A DNA stretch of 64,000 nt from Aldrovandia affinis (lineage: Eukaryota; Chordata; Actinopteri; Notacanthiformes; Halosauridae): positions 9,115,501 to 9,179,500 of the forward strand of contig JAINUG010000007.1 in NCBI GenBank assembly GCA_029706075.1, given 5' to 3'. Below are positions 35,144 to 46,452 of the stretch, in pieces. How positions within the stretch are numbered: the stretch's first letter is position 1; every line of letters starts with the position of its first letter. Made by a program: the position numbers and the translations under genes. A model generated the notes under the pieces. The model searched no databases. It saw only the letters and a program-made list of their open reading frames with translations, and had not been told where the DNA came from.

Positions 35144-36789
35144 GCAGTAAAGCTGGTCATATTCTTACCTAAACACACATTCCCCCAGGTGCACCCCCTT
35201 GTAACTAACACTGATTACCAGGTTGACCCCCCAACATGTCTATTCCCAGAGTAGGCAGAAGGGCTAAAACTAATTATGAAGCATAGGCTGTGTAAAGCCA
35301 GCTCTGATAAAGGTCAAAGCAATTACCAGACTCAGACTCCTGCACTTTCTCTCCCTGTGTCCGTGAGAGGGGCGTACTGCCCAAGTGGGATTGAGCACTT
35401 CCAAACACACAGCTTAAGTACCTGGCTGGTCTAACTGTTTTTAATGACATTTGTGGAGAATTCAATTCCATTTCTATTTTTTATTTTTATTTTCTCTGTT
35501 CATTACTGTGCAAATGATACAAAACAAGCATGTTTAAAAACCTTTCAGTGCTTTGGAGACCACTGGAAATGTCAGCGTTATTATTGGGCAGCAGCGAATC
35601 TGATGTGTTGATGAAGACCCTGTCTATGCTTGAATGCCTTGCTGGTGAAGTCCAGCATTCTGCCCATTAATCTGTATTCTGCTGTCCATCAACTCAACCA
35701 AACGCCACTCCTGATGCCTGGCATCTGGGATGCTCATATTCGTTGTGTCGATGTTATTATAAGGAGCAGTATCTGTAATTATTTGGATTTGTTTTCCTAA
35801 TTAAATTTAGTTAAATCCAAGACTAATTAATGCCGGGATGACAACAACATAAACATGCACGCTCATGTGCATTGTGAGATGGCAGGTTACGGATGGAAAT
35901 GGGCATCTGTGCTGCTGCCATTAGTGTCAATGAAACCCCCTGTTCCCTGTCTTCGAACAAGAGAGAAACATGTTGTGTTTGTGAAGGCATTTCTATCCCA
36001 CTTTATCCCAGACTAATTAAAGATTAGTCAAACAAATGCAATGCGCCACGCTTCGTAACACTTAAATGACACCCCTATGATTCTTGCCATTGGCAAGCCC
36101 CAAACCCGATGTAATAAGAAATAAATCATCAGAGGGGAAAATAGAAACAGAAAAAAGTTTTTTTTTTTTTCTGCAGCTGAATGAATGTCTCTAATCTCAA
36201 GCAGGCAAAGCTTTTCAAGGTCTGCACAGAAACAAAAGAAACTGTTTGTAAATTTGACACTACATTCTACATTCTATAAGGTAAGGGGTGATATTTAAAC
36301 TATTTAAACTAGGCAATACTTTTAACCAACCTCCAACCAATTTCATGGCTGATCTCCCAAGCTTTCAGCTGCAACAGGCTAATTCTTCCAAAAAGGAGAG
36401 TTCTATCTATTTGGATGCATGACAAATGCTTAGGATTCATCTCGCAGTGTCATTATTTAATGGGTCAAGAACAAATTAATACATGCATTAGCAAGCTGCA
36501 TAATCACACATTAAGTTAATACTTATTAAAATATTCATACGTTTTGTTTCAAAGCATTTTATGCTTCTGTCTCACTCCATTGACCTGGCGAGGGAAATGC
36601 AGTGTATGGTTCTTGAAGCCTGTCAGAGAAAAAGGGAAGGGGGTTCAAAAAAATCTTGCAAAATGTAATAGTTCAGAAAGTAACCAGATGGTTCACATAT
36701 GTTTTTCAAGGTTGCGTGAAGTGCAGTCAAGGAAGCGTGGCGTGACCAGAGGATCCCATCACTCAGGCTTGAAAGCAGAGGACACTGGC
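35144..36789. other. Intron-like DNA, no feature seen
   Basis: No gene or named repeat is recognised. A 12-base T run lies near 36158. Confidence 0.45.
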
Positions 36790-37872
36790 GTGTCCTAAGA
36801 GCGAATCCCATCGACAGGCACATGTTCGTCGGCTCTCATGTTTTGAAGCATTTGGCTGAATCTGAGCAGATAATATAGCCCTATACACTTCAAAATTCAT
36901 CCTGCTGCTTTTGGCAGCAGACATCATCGATGAATACAAGGGAGCCAGTTCCATTGGCAGCCATAAATAACACTACCTCCACCATGCTTCACAGATGAGG
37001 TGGTGTGCTTTGGATCATGAGCAGTTCCTTCCCTTCTCCATACTCTTCTCGTCCTATCATTCTGGTACAAGTTGATCTTTGTCTCATCTGCCCATAGGAT
37101 GTTGTTCCAGAACTGTACAGACTTTTTTTGACGTTTTTTGGCAAACTCTAATCTGGTCTTCCTGTTTTTGAGGCTTACCAATGGTTTACATTAACGTTAA
37201 CCCTCTGTATTTACTCTGGTGATGTCTTCTCTTGATTGTTGACTTTGACACAGATATGCCTACCTCCTGGAGGGTGTTCTTGATCTGGCCAACTGTTGTG
37301 AAAGGGTTTTTCTTCACCAGGGAAATAATTCTTCTGTCATCCACCACAGTTGTTTTCCGTGGTCTTCTGATCCTTTTGGTGTTCCTGAGCTCACCAGTGA
37401 GTTCTTTCTTTTTAAGAATGTACCACATAGTTGATTTAGCCACACCTAATGTTTTTGCTATCTCTCTGATGGGTTTGTTTCGATTTTTCAGCCTAATGAT
37501 GGCTTGCTTCACTGGCAGTGACAGCTCTTGGAGAGTTAACAGCAACAGATTCCAAATGCAAATGTGAATGCCACACTTGAAATCAACTCTAATCAACTCT
37601 AGACCTTTAACTCTATCTGCTTACTTGTAAATTAAATAATGAGGGAATAACATACACCTGGCCATGGAACAGCTGAGCAGCCAATTGTCCAATTACTTTT
37701 GGTCCCTTAAAAAGGGAGGAATATAAAAAGTGCTGTAATTCCTACACCGTTCACCCGATTTGGCTGTAATACCCTCAAATTAAAGCTGAAAGTCTGCAAC
37801 TCCAATATGCTGTGGTAGACAGCTAAAATAACAATAACTTTGTCAATGTACAAATATTTATGGACCTGACTG
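36790..37872 (-). pseudogene. Tc1 transposase and one terminus, 3'-truncated
   Basis: The terminus reads CAGTCAGGTCCATAAATATT on the minus strand and is preceded by TA. A 136-codon frame (37596 to 37186) gives the DNA-binding half: two helix-turn-helix units (IREIAKTLGVAKSTMWYILK and FTTVGQIKNTLQEVGISVSK) with a basic RIRRPRK hinge. A second frame (37181 to 36924) gives FWNNILWADETKINLY, the first catalytic Asp block, and VKHGGGSVIYG. A shifted frame carries SSRMNFEVYRAILSAQIQPN to about 36800. The second and third catalytic blocks and the other end are missing, so it is dead. Confidence 0.88.
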
Positions 37873-37876
37873 TATA

Positions 37877-38275
37877 CAGGTAACTGCCAAATTAAAGGAA
37901 ACACTTGATTAAATGAGGGTTCTGGCAGCTCTGTTATGGTGTGGAGTGCATTTTCCTGGCATGGTTTAGGATCACTCAACCCCTTAAAGAGCAAGGTAAA
38001 CATCAATAAATACAAAATGAGTGACCACCTTCATCCTGTGGTGAAGCATTTCTATCCTGATTGTATTGGAGTTTTCCAGGATGACAATGCCCCATCCACA
38101 AGTGGTCAGTGAATGCTTTGATGAGCATGAAAATGATGTAAATCATATGCCATGACTGTCTCAGTCACCAGATCTCAACCCAATCAAACATTTATGGGAG
38201 ATTCTGATGCAGCACCTGAGACAGCGTTTTCCACCACCGTCAACAAAACACCAAATTATGGAATTCAGATGATTT
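37877..38275 (+). pseudogene. Second Tc1-like relic, abutting the first
   Basis: It opens with CAGGTAACTGCCAAATTAAA, a Tc1-type terminus preceded by TA, only four bases from the end of the neighbouring element. A C-terminal transposase remnant follows at once: VMVWSAFSWHGLGSLNPLK, FQDDNAPS (second Asp) and a PDLNPI-like stretch with a mutated start. The DNA-binding half was lost by internal deletion, and the right terminus is missing. Confidence 0.7.
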
Positions 38276-38334
38276 GTAATATATTTAGTTAACTATTACC
38301 CAATGAAAGTGACTAAATTATAATAAGGAACACG

Positions 38335-38690
38335 AAGGCCAGGATTCAATCAAATGAGTTTACACTAAATAAGGACAAACACACATCAAACTGACAAGAT
38401 TCAATCCAATCAACTTTAGCCTCATAAATATCCTCCTTATGAACATGAGGACCAAACATGTAGGAACCATGAAGGTGTGGTCTGAAGGGCAAAAAATATG
38501 TTTGTCTGTCTTCAACATTATGCTGTTTTAATTAAATTAATGGAATACAATTCTCCAAGAAAAAAAGTTTAATTAGGGAGCATATCATCATACTTGATTA
38601 ATTCAGTATTTTAGCTATGACTCATTTAATTAATGTAGTCGTTTCATTTGATTTGATTGAATTGCATTTGCCCTTAAACATTCCATTTGA
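38335..38690. repeat. MITE-like repeat with ATTCAATCAAAT ends
   Basis: The left side reads GGCCAGGATTCAATCAAATG; the right side, reversed, reads GGGCAAATGCAATTCAATCA, a partial inverted match. Similar phrases occur near 52425 and 57135. No protein is encoded and no target duplication is certain. Confidence 0.35.
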
Positions 38691-39574
38691 CATTTCTGAT
38701 GCCATTCAGTATCAGTAGACTATTTGACAATAGATTTTTCTCTATTAACGTACTGTTAATTAAATTGTTTCAACTAACTCTATGGGGAAGCAATTCCAAG
38801 TTGAATAGCTTTTGAGTATGCCATTATGGATGGTCATTGAAACGTTTTGCACACCATGTTGAAACCCTTAAAGACATTTCCTTTCAGATTCCAAAGCTTT
38901 ACTTTCAATAAAGAAGAGGTTTTGTATGACTAGTGCGCTTATACAAAAATACTCTGCGAAATAAATTCATTGCAATGTAAATCCATTACAATGGTTTTAT
39001 TTTCAGTGGGTGAGATGCAGTTGAGTTTCACTGTCTTATTATAGAACACATCCTTATGAACATACATAAAGAGGAAGCCCTTCATTTATGTGTGTTATAA
39101 TGAGCTTCAGAGAATGCCAGGCTTAATATGTCATGTGAAAGGATGACTGAGGGATTATATTTGCTATTGTTTCCTATTAAATTAGCCTATGAAAAATTCT
39201 GTCATTCTGTAAGCTAATTGGTAGGTATCATTTCAGGAGGAAAATGTGACAGAAAAGAGAACACTCCTTTTCCCCCCAGTCAAATAGAATCTGTAGATTG
39301 CTCCAATTTACTGACTGTCCAAAGGGTATTTCAGTACATATACAGTATTTTTCACACTGTGCTCCATGTTTGCTATGTTGTGCTTGGAATGCTGAGGAAT
39401 TGGAGACCTGATGTCAGTGGTGTCACTTTTCAAAAGTTGAGAGAGGGAAGGCAAAAGATGTAGAGCTCTGTTGATATACAGAAGATATACAGAAGACATA
39501 GGAAATAAATATTAATTAATCAGATCCCATAACACATAATAATGCAATCTCTGTGTATCTATCATTTTTCCCGC

Positions 39575-39900
39575 AGTCCCACACCTGAAAGAAGTAAAGT
39601 GCTTGGGACTACGGACAGCTGAAGGCCGTTTGGAGGCCTATTTAAAGGACTCGTTCATGCCCACACTGGGAAGGAGTAGTGTAGTAGTAGTAGTAGTAGT
39701 AGTAGTAGGTGGAGAGTGTAGAGTGTTGTGGAGAGGGAGTGCGAGAGAGTTTTTTTGGTCGGCACGAACTCGCTGTGACACACGCAAGGGTGTCTCCAGA
39801 AAGGGGGTTGGTGAGAGTATCTTGTCCTGTAGAGACGGGCGGTGAGTTGAATCAAAATAAATAGAGGGTTAATCAAAATAAATAGAGGGTATAATTGCCT
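39575..39900 (+). mobile_element. LTR/leader-like fragment related to the element at 40745
   Basis: GCTGAAGGCCGTTTGGAGGC followed by CTATTTAAAGGACTCGT is nearly repeated at 40792-40830, then GGAAGGAGTA in both. It contains a TATA-like box and no protein. AATCAAAATAAATAGAGGGT occurs twice in tandem near its end (39849-39890). It is a partial, old relic of a retroelement-like fossil. Confidence 0.5.
39675..39709 (+). repeat. (GTA)n microsatellite
   Basis: About 11 GTA units just downstream of the TATA-like box of the retroelement-like fragment. Confidence 0.9.
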
Positions 39901-39983
39901 TCCAAATTGGGGAGAAAAAACTGAGAAAAATCTTAAAAACTAAATAAATTTAAAAAAATTAAGCACACATTTCATGCATTTAT

Positions 39984-40010
39984 AAATATATATATATATA
40001 TATATATATA
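39984..40010 (+). repeat. (TA)n microsatellite
   Basis: About 12 TA units. Confidence 0.9.
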
Positions 40011-40744
40011 AATCCCAGGAGGCTTACTGTTACTAATCCCAGCTACTGTACTTCAGTAGTACTTCAGCTGTACATGAGCTACATGCTACATGCTGTAAGT
40101 CACATCCTTGTAAAAAAGAAAAATTATGAAATGTGTTATTTCACAAATTTAAAAGCACCTGGGGAGTAATGTGATGTCATAGAGGGTTAACAGGAAAGGA
40201 CTAACTCTTTTTTTTCTGTCATCTTATTGTTCAGACCAATTTACATAAACCCAGCCAAGTGTCCCACTGCATATATTCCAGAGTTTAATGCTGAAAATAG
40301 CTTTTTTGAAAGTCAACCAAGACAAATTTCTTGAGAACAGTTCTGATATCCCTCTAGTAGAAGGCCCAGCTGGCCTTCTGCTGACTCGACAACTTCACAA
40401 ATGCAAGGATGCTGGAAGACGGCTCTTCTGTGGAAATCCGCATAGATGCCCTTCGTTACCATACAACCCCTTCATCCTTTACCACGGCGTGAGCACTTAT
40501 CAGACCAGAACAGAGGGATGGCCTGTTGACTGAGTGGATTGGATGAACACCGCTGACGTTTTTGTCGGAATAATCTTCTTGTCAGAGCCAACAAAGCTTT
40601 GACTGTGATTACAGGGCAACTAAAGGAACAGAAAAGTGATAGGAATTGCAGTCTAGTGGATGTCAATATTATGAAAATCACTTGATATTTTTGGTAGAAG
40701 CTTCTACAAATGGGAGCCAGAACACTACATTTCCCAGCAGGCCA

Positions 40745-40867
40745 CATTCAAGCACCTGAACGGAGTCAAGCCATTGGGACTAACGACCAGCTGAAGGCCA
40801 TTTCGAGGCCTATTTAAAGGACTCGTACATGTCACACAGAGAAGGAGTAGGAAAGAGTTTGTGAATG

Positions 40868-40936
<69 letters not shown>

Positions 40937-42360
40937 CAACCCCTAGGGACACCACATATGGTGGAGAATGCAGGCAGAGGGCAGCACCTATAGGCAAGAG
41001 GAGGTAGTGCAACTGAGCGGGATTTGTTTTTGGTTTTGATTTTGATTTTTGAAAGAATGATGGATGGTAACTGGACAGTGGATACAGCCATGGAGGCTTG
41101 GGACAAGGAGCAGGCCCAATTGGCACAAAGTGGTTCCCCGTGGTGCATATGCTGTCTGGAGTATGGTCACCAACCCAGCGAGTGTTCCGAGAGGGAGGAA
41201 TGTGGCTGGGAGGACCCAAAGGAAGGACAAGAAACGAAATAAGTCAGAGAGAAAAATGGCCACCCCAGCTCTGTGGTGCCCCCTAGGGAAAAGAGGAAAA
41301 AGATCCCAGGTAGGCCACAAAAGCAGCATACAAATGAGGCAGAGAAATGTGCTGTTTTAGAGACAGAGTTGGGAGAGGCGCAAGATGTGATAAAGGGCCA
41401 AGATGAAGTGATCCGAAAACTGGATAAATGTTGTCGTGACCAGAAGGAAGCCCTGGTGAAGAACCAGAGATGGGAGGCCATGGTGGAGGACCGATGGCGA
41501 GTCACCCTCCAGGAGGTTCAGGAGCTGAAGAATGTCCAGACTGAGCTTTACAGGACGAAAGCTGAGTTGGGGACCTCGGAGGAGTGCCATCTGGTGGCCG
41601 TTGGAAGATTGCTGGAGGAGCACACTGATTCCCTGAGGAAGATTGGAATCATGGCTGGGGAGCTGGAGAAGGAGAAAGCATCCCTTGGCGATGAAGTGAG
41701 GCGGGTAGAGGCCCACAACCTGGCGCTCAAAGAAGAGGTGAGAAACCTAACCCAGATGTCGGAAGAAGAGCAGCTGCAGTGGCTGGACATCCAGAAAGCC
41801 CATGACCAGGCTAACAAGGAATATGCGAGGGTTGTGAGATGCGCAGACTAAGCTCGCCCAGAAGGAGGCAGAGCTAAGGATAGCAGTGGAGGTCCATGCA
41901 TCTGACGCAAAGCAGGGAAGGCGGGAGCTAGAGGCACAGCTGGAGCAGGTGAAGACTGTGGTGTTAAAACAAAAAGAGAAGGTGTTTGCGAACCACCTCT
42001 ACAGCCCTCCTGACCAAACAAAAGATAAATGAAGAGCTCCCTCTACTGCAAGAGGAAGTGCATGTCTTAAGTGAGAGACTGGACCGAAAAGAAACCCAGC
42101 AGCAGGCCACAGAAAACTCATTTTGTGAAGTCCTGAAAATCCAAACCGAGACTCTGCTGGATCTACAAGACCGATTGGAAGGGGTGAGTGCGGAACTTAA
42201 CTGCATAAAATGTGTTCCTGTCATGAGACTCTAGCACCCAGGTGGCTGTTGGACATAGGCCGCTCAGCCCTCCCGAGGTCGTGTGTAAATGTGTTCGGGG
42301 TTGAGGATTCAATGTAATTTTGGAGTCTCTATTCAAGAGAGAGAGCTGGAAATTTGCAAA
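40745..42360 (+). mobile_element. Retroelement-like fossil with CCHC zinc knuckle and coiled-coil protein
   Basis: A promoter-like leader (CCTATTTAAAGGACTCG near 40808) is shared with the fragment at 39575 and is followed by a GA microsatellite. Coding parts include a short protein region with a CCHC knuckle (CICCLEYGHQPSEC, near 41140-41180) and a long, highly charged Glu/Lys/Leu-rich coiled-coil region (about 41273-42230). A knuckle next to a coiled coil is reminiscent of Gag-type proteins, but no protease, reverse transcriptase or integrase is seen. It is a broken fossil with a few disruptions. An alternative is a non-viral element or retrocopy; the duplicated leader favours an element. 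Confidence 0.5.
40870..40932 (+). repeat. (GA)n microsatellite
   Basis: About 31 GA units inside the leader of the retroelement-like fossil. Long Ser/Leu frames on the opposite strand come from this run. Confidence 0.95.
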
Positions 42361-43129
42361 GAGTAAGTAAATCTTATGAGAAGTCTTGTGTGTTTTTTTC
42401 GGAGAGAAATTTGGTTTATATAAATTAAAAATTTATGGATTTCTGTTTCATGTGAATATATTAATAAACAGCATTACATAATGTGTCTTGTATTTTGCTT
42501 GAAATCTGCTCGACATCCATTTTCTCTAATTGTGAGCTATATTCTTAGTACAACAGCTATAGTATGGAATTCAGTAAAAATTTGAAGATATTTGATGCAT
42601 TCTTTGAAACAGCGAGGAAAAGTCTTGTTGCTGAGTCGATTGCATGTTACGCGTTACAAAGGAATTTGGCGCAAACTAACAAAAACTAAAATCGCTAAAA
42701 AAAAATACACGTTCACTTTATTCTTATGATACTTGGCATAATAGTAGATTAGCTACATAGTAACTTATGTGGAAAGTATCAATTTGATTGCTATGATTTC
42801 AGATTCTGATACCAGAAATATTTTGTACACAGATTAAGGTTAATATAAACAGCCATTTCTGATAACAAAACGCAATTATAAAAATGTGGCTAGGTAGCTA
42901 TCCCACAATAACTTACAGAATGCTTGGAGGGAAATGGCTACCTGCTGTCTCTTTTGTCTGCCCACAAACCAATTTGCACCACCATCGTTTCATACTAGCC
43001 TGCCCAGTCCTCCTGCATTGAACTAGCTGGTTTCTCTGTTAGCTATCTCTGCTGTAACCTCACTGGTGATCATGGCTGTTTCAATAGCTAGTTTGACAGC
43101 AAATCAGAAGACCAAAGCTGAGCAGGCTA
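42361..43129. other. AT-rich non-coding DNA
   Basis: No coding or repeat-family signal was found; it leads into the GCTAGC-rich minisatellite. Confidence 0.4.
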
Positions 43130-43745
43130 TGCATTTATTTTATTCGTAGTTAGCCAGCTCGCTAGCTGTCTATTTTAACTTAATCTGACCAATTCCCTTA
43201 TAATTTCAGTTGCGTGCTAGCCTGCTGAGCAGGCAATATGTTCGTAGCTTCACTGCACCTTTCACTACCTGGCAGAGCCAAAAGCTACCTAAAATTACAC
43301 AAAATGACACAAAATACTAGCCATCTAAGCAGGCGATCCATATATTATATTCGTAGCTAGGCAGCTAACTTAGCTGTACAGCTGAACAGACAATGCATGT
43401 TATTATCTTCATAGCTAGCTGGCTATATAATTATGTATTATAATTCATATATTATGTTAGTAGCTAGCCAGCTAGCTGTAGCTACATTTCAGAAATACTA
43501 GCCAGCTGCAGGCAATTTATATATTATGTTCGTAGCTAGCCAGCTAGCTAGTTGTACAGCTGAGCAAGCAATGCTTATTCATAGCTAGCCACCTAGCTGT
43601 ATATTTCAGAAATACTAGCCAGCTGAGCAGGCAATGTTATGTTCTTAGCTAGCCAGTTAGCTGTACATTTCAGAAATACTAGCCAACTGAGCAGGCAATT
43701 CATATATTATGTTCATAGCTAGCCAACTAGTACATTTCAGCAATC
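43130..43745 (+). repeat. Minisatellite with GCTAGCCAGCTAG core
   Basis: Imperfect units of about 70-100 bases recur with the order GAGCAGGCAAT, ATATATTATGTTC, GTAGCTAGCCAGCTAGCTG, TACATTTCAGAAATACTAGC. At least six are recognisable. The GCTAGC-rich words could form local hairpins. Confidence 0.75.
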
Positions 43746-44139
43746 GGTAACTAGCTACCTGGCCGAGCCAAAAGCTACTAATATTAGGGACAGCATATCG
43801 AGCGTTGATGTAATGACGTTTAATTATTCCGACAACAGTTGTAGTTTGAATGTAGCAACTTGTTAGCAGCTTACTTTTTAAAAACACATAACAGCTTCAA
43901 AATTCACGGTTGAGATATGAACGTGCGTAAATTTATGTCATACAATAAAACGTTAAACTATCTTAGGCTTACTTCTGGGTTTTAGGAATACAAACTGTGT
44001 AAGAAGCGCCATCTGGCGAACATTTTGCCTCAGCACCAGTTCCTCTGTCTGTAGACTCAGCAGCCTTTTGACCGGACAGGCAGCGGTCATAGGTATTTCG
44101 AAGGCGTGGGCGGAGTCGGCGCTCCTAGTGTTAAAAGGG

Positions 44140-46372
44140 TTATTGTAGATTTACAGTGTAAATTCATCCCAAAAGTAAGGAAAAGTAGGATGAAAAAACT
44201 GTCTCCGCAGTGGATGACTAAATCCTTACGAGAGATTTTGAGGCAGAAGAAGCAACTGTACAGAGTATATAAAAAGGATAACTCAGAGAGAAACAAGTTA
44301 GATTATTGTAATATGCAGGCTAAGGCTAAAAGGAAATAAGATCAGCTAAAAGGCGGTTTGAAATTAAAATTTCACAAGATGCAAAGAGTAATCCTAATAA
44401 GTTTTTTTCAATATTGTAGTAGAAAAAGGAAGGTTAAGGATGAGGTTAAGTGCATTAAGAATAAGGAAGGAACTTTGGTTTATAATAATAAGGATTGCTA
44501 ACACACTAATCAGTTACTTTGTTGAGAGCTTTACTAGAGAAGAGGTTATAAATATGCCTAAATGTATAGCTAAGGTACAGAATGTTTTGGAGGACTTTGA
44601 GATAAGGGACATAGAAGTACTACAAAAACTACAAATATTTAAGACAAATAAGGGAGCAGGCCCTGATGGCATATATCCCAGAGTACTCAAACAACTTGGG
44701 GAAATGATGTAAGGGATAATCAATGAGTAGGTGTGTGTTATACGGTTTTAAGGCACGACGTGGAGGCGAAGAACCACCCGACGTGCAGCCTCTGCAAAGA
44801 CATTGACAGATATTTTTATGCAATCCATAATCACTGGAGAAATACCAGATGATTGGAAGCAGGGTAGGATAATTCCAATATATAAGAAGGGGGACCATAC
44901 TGACCCAGGGAACTATAAGCCTGTCAGTTTAACTTGCATCACATGTAAAATGCTGGAATGCATTATTAGGGATAAGTTGGAATCATTCTTGAAAAATAAT
45001 AGTATTTTAAGGGAGAGCCAACATGGTTTTCTCAAAGGGAGGTCATGCCTAACAAACCTCCTGGACTCTTTTGAAGAGACTACAAAGTGTGTTGACCTGA
45101 ACCAGGCTTATGATATTATATATTTGGACTTTCAGATAGCATTTGACAAGGTACCACATGAGAGGCTGATTGCTAAAATGAATTCAGTAGGAATTGTAGT
45201 TTCAGAGTGGGTTCATAATTGGCTGCAAGGGTGAATACAAAGAGTAACAGTAGGTGGGCCGTATCTGACCTCGGTGCTGTGGGCAGTGGTGTCCCGCAGG
45301 GATCGGTGCTGGGATCTCTGCTCTTCCTTATTTACATAAATGATCTTGATATGGACGTTAGTACCAAAATAGTTAAATTTGCAGATGATATTAAACTTGG
45401 GGGTTTGGCAAACAGTTTGGAATCGACTAAAGTAATCCAAGATGATTTAAACAAAATCCAAGAATGGGCAGATAATAATAATAATAATATACGCCATTTA
45501 GCAGACGCTTTTATCCAAAGCGACTTACAGTAGTGAATGCATACATTTTCAGTATATGTGGCCCTAGTGGGGATTGAACCCACAACCTAAGCGTTGCCAA
45601 CGCCGTGCTCTACCAACTGAGCCACAGAGAACCACCATGGCAGATGACATTCAATATTGCTAAATCTAAAGTTATGCATGGGAAATAAAAACATTAGACA
45701 GGAGTATTTTATGGGAGGAGAAAAGTTAGTAGGTGTTCAATTTGAAAAAGTCTATCTGCATCAAAGCAGTGTGCTACAGCAGTGAAAAAAGCCAACAGGA
45801 TGCTGGGATACATAGCAAAAAGTATTGAGTATAAATCAAAGGAGGTTATATTAATGTTATATAATGCCTTTGCCAGACCTCACTTAGAGTTCTGTGTGCA
45901 GTTCTGGGCACCGCACTACAAGTAAAATATAGAAGCTCTTGAAAAAGTTAAAAGAAGGGCAACTAAACTGATACCTGGTATGAAAGGTAGAAGTTACGAT
46001 GATAGACTTAAGGCACTCAATCTATTTAAGCTTAGCAAATGGAGACTTAGGGGATATTTGATTTAGGTTTTTAAATTCCGAAAAGGATTAACAAAGTGAA
46101 ATGCCAAAGATTTTTTAAGATAAGTGGGGTCAGCAGAACAAGAGGCCACAGGTGGAAAATTCCACACAGATATTAGGAAGTTTTTCTTTACACAGAGAGT
46201 TGTCAATGCCTGGAACAGCTTGCCAGGTTGGGTAGTAGAGGCAGAAACACTTGGGCTATTCAAGTCCTGGCTAGATGCAGTACTAGATACTCTTTAGATT
46301 AGGACATAACGAGCCTAGATGGGCCGAACGGCCCTTTCTCGTCATTATGTATTCTTATGTTCTTATGTTCTA
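44140..46372 (+). pseudogene. CR1-type LINE reverse transcriptase, degenerate
   Basis: RT blocks are readable in order: SPQWMTKSLREILRQKK near 44205, the NKGAGPDGIYPRVLK block near 44650, IPDDWKQGRIIPIYKKGD near 44850, YLDFQIAFDKVPHERL near 45125, [20 protein letters not shown] near 45290 and FADDIKLGG, the YxDD-type catalytic box, near 45380. After a SINE insertion come AVKKANRMLGYIAKSIEYKS, RPHLEFCVQFWAPHYK and FFFTQRVVNAWNSLPG. The 3' end has GGGCCGAACGGCCC and an ATGTTCTT-type tail. Multiple stops and frame changes make it dead. About 70 unrelated bases interrupt it near 44728-44797. No endonuclease is seen, so it is 5'-truncated. Confidence 0.92.
45490..45633 (-). repeat. Second SINE family inserted in the CR1-type LINE
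   Basis: On the minus strand it begins GGTTCTCTGTGGCTCAGTTG, with GTAGAGC (A box) and GGTTGTGGGTTCAATCCCC (B box), then a body and GTAAGTCGCTTTGGATAAAA GCGTCTGCTAAATGG. It splits the LINE between codons that read EWAD and WQMTF, so it is younger than the LINE. Its 3' end resembles, but differs from, that of the 21190 SINE. A 5'-truncated copy lies at 58213. Confidence 0.9.
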
Positions 46373-46381
46373 TAACAGAGA

Positions 46382-46384
<3 letters not shown>

Positions 46385-46446
<62 letters not shown>
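46385..46446 (+). repeat. (GT)n microsatellite
   Basis: About 30 GT units just past the LINE tail. Confidence 0.95.

Positions 46447-46449
<3 letters not shown>

Positions 46450-46452
<3 letters not shown>

Noticed and set aside
40725-41330. Long minus-strand frames with Ser/Leu runs
   Set aside because: Shadow of the GA microsatellite and of the CCHC/coiled-coil coding region on the other strand.
43130-43745. CRISPR-like repeat array
   Set aside because: Units are imperfect and long, without regular spacers, and the genome is animal.
45560-45633. Possible tRNA gene on the minus strand
   Set aside because: It is the head of a SINE inserted in a LINE; another copy of its 3' half is at 58213.
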